Positions 1-6,334 of a stretch of 21,428 bases of DNA are shown one piece after another. This DNA is from CAZUFB01 sp048173955 (GTDB taxonomy: Bacteria > Actinomycetota > Coriobacteriia > Coriobacteriales > UMGS124), in NCBI GenBank assembly GCA_048173955.1, contig DBEYOB010000079.1:1-21428 (forward strand). The letters are read 5' to 3'. Under the pieces are notes generated by a model. That model saw only the letters and a list, made by a program, of their open reading frames with translations. It was not told the origin of the DNA and ran no database searches. Made by a program: the position numbers and the translations under genes. Numbering within the stretch: the stretch's first letter is position 1; every line of letters begins with the position of its first letter.

Positions 1-134
1 CAGCCACCGTCTCGAGGAGTCGCTCATGCTGGGCAAGTCAGGAAGCTAGCGGCGTGCCCGCGCCGAAAACCGAAAAACTTGCGTGACGAAACCCGAAAGA
101 AAGGCTCGCTCTTTTCCGAAAGCAAGACTTGACT
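1..134. other. left edge, no supported gene
   Basis: No gene can be supported here. One frame is open from base 2 to a TAG at 47-49 and could be the last 15 codons of a plus-strand gene outside the window, but nothing in it is recognisable. The stretch from about 60 to 125 is rich in CCGAAA-like words and is more A-rich than its surroundings. This fits degraded intergenic or insertion-sequence sequence. Confidence 0.3.
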
Positions 135-230
135 AAACACAAGCGGCAGCCGCCGGCAGGCCTCCGGGACGCTCATCCCGCTGCGGTGGAGCTCCCAGAG
201 GACCCCCTCGCGCTCCTCCTTGGTGTACAT
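135..230 (-). pseudogene. truncated IS3-type transposase OrfA (N-terminus only)
   Basis: From the ATG at 230 the minus strand encodes MYTKEEREGVLWELHRSG and then a segment with EACRRLP. This looks like the N-terminal helix-turn-helix start of an IS3-family OrfA protein. After about residue 30 the frame runs into unrelated sequence (VFSQVLLSEKS) and stops at 24, so the rest of OrfA and all of OrfB are missing. A GGGAG ribosome site lies just upstream of the ATG. An IS-end-like sequence follows further upstream at 266-290, in the position expected for the left end of such an element. The family call rests on pattern recall of the N-terminus. Confidence 0.5.
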
Positions 231-265
231 CGGACTCCCTTCCTGGACCAAGCTCGGTCCGAGAT

Positions 266-290
266 TTTGTCCGGGGTTCCAAAGTTGTCA
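266..290 (-). repeat. probable IS terminal end
   Basis: Read on the minus strand from 290, the sequence begins TGACAACTTTGGAACCCCGG. It lies about 35 bases upstream of the truncated OrfA start, where the terminal repeat of an IS3-type element would sit. No matching opposite end was found nearby, as expected if the element is truncated. A weak AT-rich hairpin follows at 301-320 (AATCATT, 6-base loop, AATGATT); its role is unknown. Confidence 0.35.
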
Positions 291-409
291 GAAATCCTCC
301 AATCATTTAGAGGAATGATTATTTATCGCTGGAATTGATGTTCGCATCGTGGCTGTATCGCCGCAAGACGACATTCGCATCGCAGCCCCGTCAAGTTCGC
401 ACGTCACAG

Positions 410-790
410 CTATTTGGCTATACCCTGCTGCACGTACTTCGGCAACTTGGCAAATACGAGCCCATAGCTCATATCGCAAAGATCAATTACCAGGCTCTCG
501 GGCAAATCGGCCCCGAGATCGACCGAGATCCACGTGCGGCCATCGGAATAGTAGCCGGGCAGCACGGCGTCGGGATACTCCGCCCGCAGCTCCCGGATGC
601 GATCGGGATCGCATTTGAGCGAGAGTAGGTGACGTCCCGCATAGGGCGGCTTGGCGTCCGGACCGGCGGTGAACTCGCAGGCAAACTGCCTGTCGCCCAC
701 CCAATAGACCATCCAGCCCCATTTCTCGTGAAACGCTTTGGTGGCGCCGGGATGTGCGAGCAGACGAGCATCGATGTGCGCAAACCCCAC
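410..790 (-). CDS. MmcQ/YjbR family protein
   Basis: A 126-residue protein of the MmcQ/YjbR family, small single-domain proteins with a CyaY-like DNA-binding fold and no firmly established role. Family features seen are the early HPGATKAF segment, the central FACEF and LSLKCDP strands, and the C-terminal PGYYSDGRTWISVDL and SYGLVFAKLPK segments. Length matches the family. The start chosen is GTG at 790, because AGGAGG at 802-797 sits six bases before it. An in-frame ATG at 844 would overlap the upstream gene by 44 bases and add basic residues outside the family core. The AGGAGG overlaps the TAG stop of the upstream XRE gene (10-base gap), so the two genes are almost certainly co-transcribed and may be translationally coupled. 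Confidence 0.85.
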   Translation of the reverse strand: MGFAHIDARLLAHPGATKAFHEKWGWMVYWVGDRQFACEFTAGPDAKPPYAGRHLLSLKCDPDRIRELRAEYPDAVLPGYYSDGRTWISVDLGADLPESLVIDLCDMSYGLVFAKLPKYVQQGIAK

Positions 791-800
791 GGTCCGCCTC

Positions 801-1328
801 CTAACCCTTCGCTTCCGACCCCTCATCGGCCGAATCAGCCCCATCGTCCACCCTTGCGACCGTTCCCTTCACCCCTTCGAGCCCGCCGCGCCACCGCTCG
901 AGCGTGGGAAGCACCGCGCCGAGCAGCGACGCGCACTCGTCGACCGTCCAGCCCATATACTCCGCCATGCGCGGGGCGCAGTCTTCGATCATCTCGTCCA
1001 TCGTGGTCTCGTAGGTGTAGGCCCCGCCCTCGTAGCACCAGCGGCAGTAGCGCTCGGTTTCGGCGCCGTCCGCCTCATGGCCGTGCTGGTCGGGCCCGGT
1101 GAACATCATGCCGCAGCTCTGACAGTAGTGCTCGGGCATGTCGAGGAGCTCGGTTATGGGAACGTCGAGCTCGCGGGCGATGAGCTTGATCATGTCGATG
1201 CCCGGGCTCGTCTCCCCGCATTCCCACCGGCTCACCGCCTGACGGGTGATGTAGAGGCGCCGGGCGAGTTCCTCCTGGGTGAGCCCGCGCTCGCGGCGCA
1301 GGCGGGGCAAAACGTCCTTCATCAGCAT
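801..1328 (-). CDS. XRE-family regulator with C-terminal zinc ribbon
   Basis: A 175-residue protein. Residues about 5-60 form a Cro/C1-type helix-turn-helix (RRERGLTQEELARRL, TRQAVSRWECGETSP, then a helix ending ELLDMPE). Residues 69-98 carry a zinc ribbon with CxxC at 69/72 and CxxC at 95/98 (CQSCGMMF and YCRWCYEGG). The tail to about residue 145 matches the putative zinc-ribbon domain often found alone or fused to XRE domains in anaerobes. It is probably a cytoplasmic transcription factor; its target and signal are unknown. The start at 1328 is set by AGGAG six bases upstream; a second ATG two codons later is less well spaced. It heads the unit with the MmcQ/YjbR gene. Repeat element copy 1 lies upstream, pointing toward this gene, and could hold its promoter. 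Confidence 0.88.
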   Translation of the reverse strand: MLMKDVLPRLRRERGLTQEELARRLYITRQAVSRWECGETSPGIDMIKLIARELDVPITELLDMPEHYCQSCGMMFTGPDQHGHEADGAETERYCRWCYEGGAYTYETTMDEMIEDCAPRMAEYMGWTVDECASLLGAVLPTLERWRGGLEGVKGTVARVDDGADSADEGSEAKG

Positions 1329-1394
1329 CGCAGGCTCCTGTCGAATCGGGGGCGCGTCTCCCCCATTGTGACGGCGGCGCGGCACCGGAGCAAG

Positions 1395-1590
1395 CAACGG
1401 CCTGTTGCGGGCGGGCGGGGCAGGCGGGCGGGGCGGGCAGGTGGCGGCCGTGCGGGCGGGTGGCGGCTGTGCGGGCTGACAGGTGTCTAACTATTTACGA
1501 AATGGAAGTTTGACTTTCCGTTATAGCAATTTTTCCCATTTCTTATACAACTGTCAGCCCGCACAGCCGAAAGTCCGCCCCGCACAGCCG
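1395..1590 (-). repeat. palindromic intergenic element, copy 1
   Basis: Arms CGGCTGTGCGGGCTGACAG at 1464-1482 and its exact reverse complement at 1551-1569 enclose a 68-base core of only about 31% G+C. In the minus-strand sense the core starts TTGTATAAGAA and ends TTAGACAC. Extra units lie outside the arms: CGGCTGTGCGGG (minus sense) at 1590-1579 on one side and CCCGCACGGCCG at 1456-1445 on the other, then G-rich runs to about 1395. The core has a further 7-bp inverted repeat, GAAATGG (1499-1505) and CCATTTC (1536-1542). The copy at 5918-6143 shares arms, inner ends and flanking units but lies in the opposite orientation. No coding frame in it is credible. This and the hairpin at 1646-1677 fill the gap between the XRE and flavoprotein genes. 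Confidence 0.85.
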
Positions 1591-1645
1591 GAAAGCGGGA
1601 ACGAACAGCCCGCCCGTCCAACCCGCACGGCCCGCGCAGCAAGCA

Positions 1646-1677
1646 GGCGGGGCCGCACCCGCAGGCACGGCCCCGCC
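1646..1677 (-). terminator. GC hairpin after the flavoprotein gene
   Basis: GGCGGGGCCG (1646-1655) pairs perfectly with CGGCCCCGCC (1668-1677) across a 12-base loop. It begins about 40 bases after the flavoprotein stop on the minus strand. No U-tract follows, so it is a candidate Rho-independent terminator of non-canonical type or an mRNA 3' end protector. Confidence 0.4.
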
Positions 1678-1715
1678 CCGCTGTCGGTTCCGGATACCCG
1701 ACGTCGGTCCGGCGC

Positions 1716-3899
1716 TTACGCTCCGGCCTGGGCCAGGCACTCCTCCACCGCGCTGAAGATCGCGTTGCTCGTGATGGTCGCGCCGCTCACGCCGTCCACG
1801 CCGGTCGTGCCGTTGGCCGCCACGATGGCGCCCGGCAGCTGCTCGATGGCGTTGCTGCCGATGCCCTGCGTCTCGGAGTTCTCGCCCACCTCGACGTTTG
1901 CAATCTTGCCGCCCTCGATCGTCACCGTGACGGGCACGTCGCCGCCCAGGCCGGCCCCAACCGCCTCGTAGATGCCGTCGGCATAGCTGGCGCCCGCAGT
2001 CTCCTCGGCTGCAGCGGCGGTCTCGGCGGCGGCGGAAAGCTGGGCCTCCTTCCACACCGAGGCATACTCGGTGATCGAGGTGTCGTTCGTGGCGGCCTCG
2101 CGTCCGGCGATGCGGCCGAACGTCAGGCAGATCGAGTGGCTGATGCCGCACACGATCGTGGGATAGTCGATGGCGAAGCGGTCTCCCTGCACGTTGCCGC
2201 ATGCGTACAGACCGGGGATGGGGTTGCCGAACGTGTCGATGACCTCGGCCTTGGCGGTGGTCTTGAGGCCGCCCATCGTCACCAGGAAGTTCCAACTCTG
2301 CGTGCCGTAGAAGTACGGCGGGGTGCCCACCGGGAACAGGCGCTTGGCCTGCTTGCCGAAGTCGGCGTCGTAGCCGTTGGCGCACAGCTCGTTGTAGCGG
2401 TCGATCGTCTCCTGCAGCACGGTCGCGTCGACGCTGATGGCCTCGGCGAGCTCCTCGATCGTCCAAGCGTGCGCAATCGTGTTGCCCTCGGACTCGAGCA
2501 TGGCCTCGATGGTCTCCTGGTCGCCCGTCTCGATGGCGGCGTTCCAGGCATCGATGTCGCCCGCATAGCTCATGTTCGCGCCGTGGCCGGGCTGGCTCCA
2601 CTTGAGCTGGTTGGGATACTGGGCGTCGGCAATCTGCCAGTAGACCTTCTGCGGCTGCTCCTCGGCGATGTTGGAAAACGTCTGGCCGGGGATGTCCTCG
2701 TTGGTGAAGCGGCGGCCGTTGATGTCAACGAACAGGCAGGGGAAGGCGCCGAGCGGACCAGGCGTGCCGTGGGCCATGTAGGCGTGGGGGATGCCCTGCA
2801 TCTTGCCGCCGACCCACATGCCCATGAGGTGGCCGTCGCCCTGGTTGGCCGTGGTGCCGTAGACGTTCAGCGTCGAGGCGAGCTCGGCCTGGCTCGGGCA
2901 CCAGGCCTGCATGAGGTCGGCGTTGTGGCCGTAGTCGCCGGTCGCCAGAACCACGCCGCGGTTCGCGTTGAACTTGACGTAGTTGCCGTCGGCGTCCTCG
3001 GCGATCACGGCGGTCACGCGGCCGGTGTTGTTGTCCTCGCCGCGCACGAGCTGGCGGGCGCGGGTGTTGAAGTGGAACTCGGCGCCGGCGTCGATCGAGG
3101 CCTGGGCGAGCAGGTCGATGGCCCCGGGGAAGCCGCCGTTGAAGCCAGCCTCCTGCCCCTCGGGCACCGTGAACTCCTGCTGGTTGCAGAACTGCGGGAA
3201 CCACTCGCCGTCCACCGGGTCGTAACCGACCTCGAGCGGCCAGCGGGGGATGGTCACGCCATAACCCGCCGGCTTGAGCAGCTCCTCGTACCACCAGTCG
3301 AAGTCGGCGCCGGAGTTGGCGGCCCAGGTGCGCATGATGGCCTGGTTCACGCGGTTGCCGGCGTAGCGGGTCATCTGCAGGCAGACCTCGTTGATGTCCT
3401 CCTCGGTGCACTCGAGGTCGTTCTCCTTCTGGACCGTGGAGTTGATGGTGCCGATGTCCTGGCCGCGCGTCTGCCAGGTATCGCACGCCTCGACCACGAT
3501 GACGCTCGCACCCTCCTCGGTGGCGGAGCGGGCGGCGGCGAGACCGGCGATGCCGGCGCCCACGATCACGACGTCTGCCGTGTACTCCTCGGCGATGTCG
3601 GTGATGGGCTCGGGGACGGCCATCCAGTCAAGGCCCTCGGGCGTGCCGGCGGGGACGCCGAGCGGGTACTCGCCCACGGCGGGGACATGCGAGACGTCGA
3701 CGGCAGGGGCGGAGGTCGAAGCGCCGGGGGCTCCGCCAGGCGCACCGCCCGCAGGCGCTCCGCCGCCAGCAGGCGGTGCGCCCTCTGCGGGAGGCTCGTC
3801 GGCCAGGGCGGCGCCGGCCATACCGGTGGCTGCAACGGTTGCGGCACCGGCCAGGGCGGCGGTGCGGATGAAGCTGCGGCGATCGACGGTGACGTTCAT
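1716..3899 (-). CDS. Tat-exported FAD reductase with C-terminal FMN-binding domain
   Basis: A 727-residue flavoprotein of the fumarate reductase/urocanate reductase group. It has a twin-arginine signal (R7-R8, RRSFIRTAALAGA), a Pro/Gly/Ala-rich linker at about 34-70, and an FAD-binding Rossmann motif GAGIAG at 114-119. At about 645-725 is an FMN_bind domain with D702-G-V-S-G-A-T708, the motif that ApbE flavinylates on the threonine. The enzyme should act outside the membrane, moving electrons from a membrane donor through covalent FMN and FAD to a small organic acceptor. At the position of the catalytic Arg of fumarate reductases (after the FVDINGRRFTNE stretch) it has DIPGQ, so fumarate is an unlikely substrate. 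The start at 3899 has AAGGA nine bases upstream. It is divergent from the LuxR regulator at 4285, its likely controller. Substrate unknown. Confidence 0.9.
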   Translation of the reverse strand: MNVTVDRRSFIRTAALAGAATVAATGMAGAALADEPPAEGAPPAGGGAPAGGAPGGAPGASTSAPAVDVSHVPAVGEYPLGVPAGTPEGLDWMAVPEPITDIAEEYTADVVIVGAGIAGLAAARSATEEGASVIVVEACDTWQTRGQDIGTINSTVQKENDLECTEEDINEVCLQMTRYAGNRVNQAIMRTWAANSGADFDWWYEELLKPAGYGVTIPRWPLEVGYDPVDGEWFPQFCNQQEFTVPEGQEAGFNGGFPGAIDLLAQASIDAGAEFHFNTRARQLVRGEDNNTGRVTAVIAEDADGNYVKFNANRGVVLATGDYGHNADLMQAWCPSQAELASTLNVYGTTANQGDGHLMGMWVGGKMQGIPHAYMAHGTPGPLGAFPCLFVDINGRRFTNEDIPGQTFSNIAEEQPQKVYWQIADAQYPNQLKWSQPGHGANMSYAGDIDAWNAAIETGDQETIEAMLESEGNTIAHAWTIEELAEAISVDATVLQETIDRYNELCANGYDADFGKQAKRLFPVGTPPYFYGTQSWNFLVTMGGLKTTAKAEVIDTFGNPIPGLYACGNVQGDRFAIDYPTIVCGISHSICLTFGRIAGREAATNDTSITEYASVWKEAQLSAAAETAAAAEETAGASYADGIYEAVGAGLGGDVPVTVTIEGGKIANVEVGENSETQGIGSNAIEQLPGAIVAANGTTGVDGVSGATITSNAIFSAVEECLAQAGA

Positions 3900-4187
3900 G
3901 TGCGTGCATCCTTTCGTCTCGAATGCTGCGCGCGGGTGCCCGACAGGCAGGTGCCCGGCAGACCCCGGCGCACGGATTTGCGATAGTGCCGGCCCCATCG
4001 CACGACGGGTCGGCGCACCGCACTGACGACGCCCACCCTACGGCACTCCGCAGGGCCGAAAATCCCCCGCGCTTGATGCCTTTTCGCCCGACGCGCACGG
4101 CCCCTACCCCTCGATGCGGCACGGACGTCTCACCCGTCGTGGAGTATTGCACCCAAACGCGCTGGCAGGTACACATATGGACCCGTC

Positions 4188-4230
4188 GGGCTGGCAACCG
4201 GGGCTTACGGCTGCGGGCTTGCCGTATAAT
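4188..4230 (+). promoter_or_regulatory. promoter and direct repeats before LuxR regulator 1
   Basis: A perfect TATAAT -10 box is at 4225-4230, 55 bases before the LuxR start. The -35 is weak (CTTACG at 4204-4209, spacer 15). Direct repeats GGGCTG (4188), GGGCTT (4201) and GGGCTT (4215), spaced 13 and 14 bases, cover the -35 area. A small inverted pair GGCAA/TTGCC (4193-4197, 4219-4223) is also present. A weak -35 with repeated boxes suggests activator control, perhaps by the LuxR protein itself. The rest of the 385-base divergent region (3900-4284) must hold the flavoprotein promoter; I could not place it convincingly. Confidence 0.45.
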
Positions 4231-4284
4231 GAGACGCTGGAACGGCGGGTTCGGCAGTGGGCATAACCAGAGGGGTTCACCGCA

Positions 4285-5874
4285 ATGGAGGCAATTCGAC
4301 AGCTGCTCGCAAGGCAGGGACTTCCGTGGCTTGCCGCGACCGTCGTCGGGCTCGCCATGTGCCTCATGGTGAACGGCGTGTTCGACGGAGCCCTCCTGAG
4401 ACAGGTCGACGCCGTCTCGTTCCCGCTGCGCATCGCCGAGAGCCCCCTGTCGGGCGGCGTGGGCGTCATCGCCGCCTGCGCCGTCTTAGCGGTGTCGACC
4501 ACGCGTGCCAAAACGGCCTGGCGCGTGACGACGCCCGGGGCCGTCGCGCTGGCAGCCTGCACGGTCATCCCCCTCGCGCTGCTCTACCTTTCGACCGCGA
4601 GGCTCGTGCCCGCGGCGGTCGGAGAGGTCGGCGGACTTGCCCTCTCGGCGTCGGCGACCGCCCTGCTCGCGCTGTGGGCGCAGGCCCTCGCCCCGCTGGG
4701 CTGGAGGCAGTCGCTGCTCGTGCTGTGCATGGCGTTGCTGCTCGACACCGTCGTCGACGTCGCGTCGTCGCTTGCCCTCGTCGACGGGGCCGCCGCAGGG
4801 GTCGCCTTCGTCGCCGCGGCGGCGTCGCCCCTCCTGCTCGCCCTCACGTGCGGCCGGGCCGAAGGCGCCGTGCGGGCGGATGCGGCAGAGGATGCGCCTT
4901 TCTCCGACACGGCGGGCAACGGTGAGTCCGGCACAACAGGCGGCGGGACGCACGCCGCGACAGGCAACGGCGCGCCCGGCGAGGCGATCGCCGGACCTCT
5001 CGACGAGCGGGGCACCGGGGACGAACCGCGGGGCGCCGGCCTTCCCCTGTGGCTGTCGATCGCCTGCATCGCGCTCTACGGGTTCCTCATGGGACGGGTG
5101 CAGTCGCTGGGAAACGCCGGAGGCTCCGTTGCGTCCGTGGGTTTCCTCTCGGACTACGCCATCAGCATCGCGGCCGTCGTCGCCTGCCTGTTCATGTACC
5201 TGCTCGCGCATCTGCGCAGGCCGCACACCGTCACGCGCGTCGCCGTGCTGGTGACCCTGGTCGCGGCGCTCTACCTTTCCGGCGTCTTTGGAAGCGCGAT
5301 CGAGCCGGGCGGCACCATCTCCATGACCGTCGCCCGGTTCGCCTGCTTCGCCTACATCTGGCTGCTCACCTGCTCCGGGCGGGTCGGGCGGGAGGCCGGC
5401 GGGGCGGGAGCCGGAGGGCGGAGGACCCTCCTTCCGGTGCTGGCGTTTTCCGCCGGATGGGGCGCGTTCACCCTCGTGAACACGCTGTCGACCAAAATCG
5501 GGCTTGCCATCGGCGCGGGCCAGGGGGCTGGTTTTGCGCTCTACAACGTCGCGATGGTCGCGTGCTTCGCGGTGCTCATCCTCGTCGAACTCCTGCCGCG
5601 CAGGCTGGCGGTCGCCTCGCAGCCGGGCTCGGGGACATCCGGCCCATCGTCCGAAGACGCCCTCGCCGCACGCTGCCAGAAGCTCGCCCGCGAGCACGGG
5701 CTCACCGCGCGAGAGCTCGACGTGCTCGTGCCGCTCGTGCGCGGGCGTTCGGCGGCGAGCATCGCCTCCGCGCTCGGCATGAGCACCGAGACCGCGCGAA
5801 CCCATATCAGGCATATCTACCAGAAGACCGGCATCCACAGCCGCGAGGAGCTGATGGACGTCATCGAGCGGTAG
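4285..5874 (+). CDS. membrane-bound LuxR-type regulator 1
   Basis: A 529-residue protein with about 12 predicted membrane segments and a C-terminal LuxR (GerE-type) helix-turn-helix at 471-529 (HGLTARELDV, TETARTHIRHIYQKTGIHSR). Six hydrophobic segments lie before residue 195 and six after 252. They are separated by a hydrophilic Gly/Thr/Glu-rich loop, an arrangement like an MFS transporter. Proteins of this design are widespread in Eggerthellaceae next to reductase genes; for catechol dehydroxylases they are known to control substrate-induced expression. It is divergent from the FAD/FMN reductase at 1716-3899, which is its most likely target. The ATG at 4285 has a purine-rich AGAGGGG nine bases upstream. 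Repeat element copy 2 follows its stop by about 45 bases. The ligand is unknown. Confidence 0.9.
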   Translation: MEAIRQLLARQGLPWLAATVVGLAMCLMVNGVFDGALLRQVDAVSFPLRIAESPLSGGVGVIAACAVLAVSTTRAKTAWRVTTPGAVALAACTVIPLALLYLSTARLVPAAVGEVGGLALSASATALLALWAQALAPLGWRQSLLVLCMALLLDTVVDVASSLALVDGAAAGVAFVAAAASPLLLALTCGRAEGAVRADAAEDAPFSDTAGNGESGTTGGGTHAATGNGAPGEAIAGPLDERGTGDEPRGAGLPLWLSIACIALYGFLMGRVQSLGNAGGSVASVGFLSDYAISIAAVVACLFMYLLAHLRRPHTVTRVAVLVTLVAALYLSGVFGSAIEPGGTISMTVARFACFAYIWLLTCSGRVGREAGGAGAGGRRTLLPVLAFSAGWGAFTLVNTLSTKIGLAIGAGQGAGFALYNVAMVACFAVLILVELLPRRLAVASQPGSGTSGPSSEDALAARCQKLAREHGLTARELDVLVPLVRGRSAASIASALGMSTETARTHIRHIYQKTGIHSREELMDVIER

Positions 5875-5917
5875 GCCGCGTACGCGTGCGCGAGCGCGGC
5901 GGGACGGGCGCGCGATG

Positions 5918-6143
5918 CGGCTGTGCGGGCGCGACGCGGCTGTGCGGGAAGGACGCGCGATGCGGCTGTGCGGGCTGACACGTGTATAAGAATCGCGCCG
6001 GCTGGGGGATTTGCGACAAAAGCCCTGGTGGCGGAAGTTGTAGTTACAACATGCTCGCAAATTAGACAGCTGTCAGCCCGCACAGCCGGAACCGCGCGCA
6101 GGCCGCCCGCACCCGCAGCCCCGCACGCTCGCCCGCACGGCCG
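5918..6143 (+). repeat. palindromic intergenic element, copy 2
   Basis: Arms CGGCTGTGCGGGCTGACA (5963-5980) and its exact reverse complement (6071-6088) enclose a 90-base core. Three CGGCTGTGCGGG units start at 5918, 5937 and 5963. CCCGCACAGCCG at 6077-6088 and CCCGCACGGCCG at 6132-6143 follow on the far side, then Cys/Arg-frame-like GC repeats to about 6186. The core begins CGTGTATAAGAA and ends TTAGACAGC, matching the reverse complement of copy 1. It also nests TTTGCGA/TCGCAAA (6010-6016, 6055-6061) and GTTGTA/TACAAC (6037-6042, 6045-6050). Thus three concentric inverted repeats can fold into one long hairpin. It lies 3' of LuxR gene 1 and 5' of LuxR gene 2, reading in their direction. Confidence 0.85.
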
Positions 6144-6186
6144 GAACCGCCCGCTCGCCTGCCCGCGGCACGCTCGCCTGCCCGCG

Positions 6187-6258
6187 CCCCCGGTGCTTGT
6201 ATCCCCGCCGGGGGTTGGAGGACAATACGTTTCGGGAGCGCCCTCCACCCCGGAGGGC
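6187..6258 (+). other. two hairpins in the LuxR 2 leader
   Basis: CCCCCGG (6187-6193) pairs with CCGGGGG (6208-6214), and GCCCTCC (6240-6246) pairs with GGAGGGC (6252-6258). A poor promoter match lies between and over them (TTGTAT at 6197, GACAAT at 6221, spacer 18). The second hairpin would be in the mRNA leader, about 75 bases before the start codon of the gene at 6335. The role is inferred only. Confidence 0.3.
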
Positions 6259-6334
6259 AGAGGGGAAACGGCCCGGTGCCCCGTCCGCATCGCGCGCAGC
6301 GCACCAAGGGTCGATCAGGGGGGTTGGTGGCCAT

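Noticed and set aside
1329..1397. Upstream extension of the XRE gene start
   Set aside because: The extra residues do not match the family, and AGGAG is well spaced only for the ATG at 1328.
2136..3986. Long plus-strand open frame over the flavoprotein gene
   Set aside because: It mirrors a protein with clear domains on the other strand. Its Val/Gly/Ala/Arg-rich translation is typical of antisense frames in high-GC DNA.
1395..6143. Composite transposon formed by the two repeat elements
   Set aside because: The elements are too short to encode a transposase, none lies between them, and no target duplication was seen outside. Mobility remains only a hypothesis.
5918..6186. CRISPR-like array
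   Set aside because: The units are 12 bases, unevenly spaced (19 and 26 bases) and switch strand across the core; there are no unique spacers of uniform size and no cas genes.
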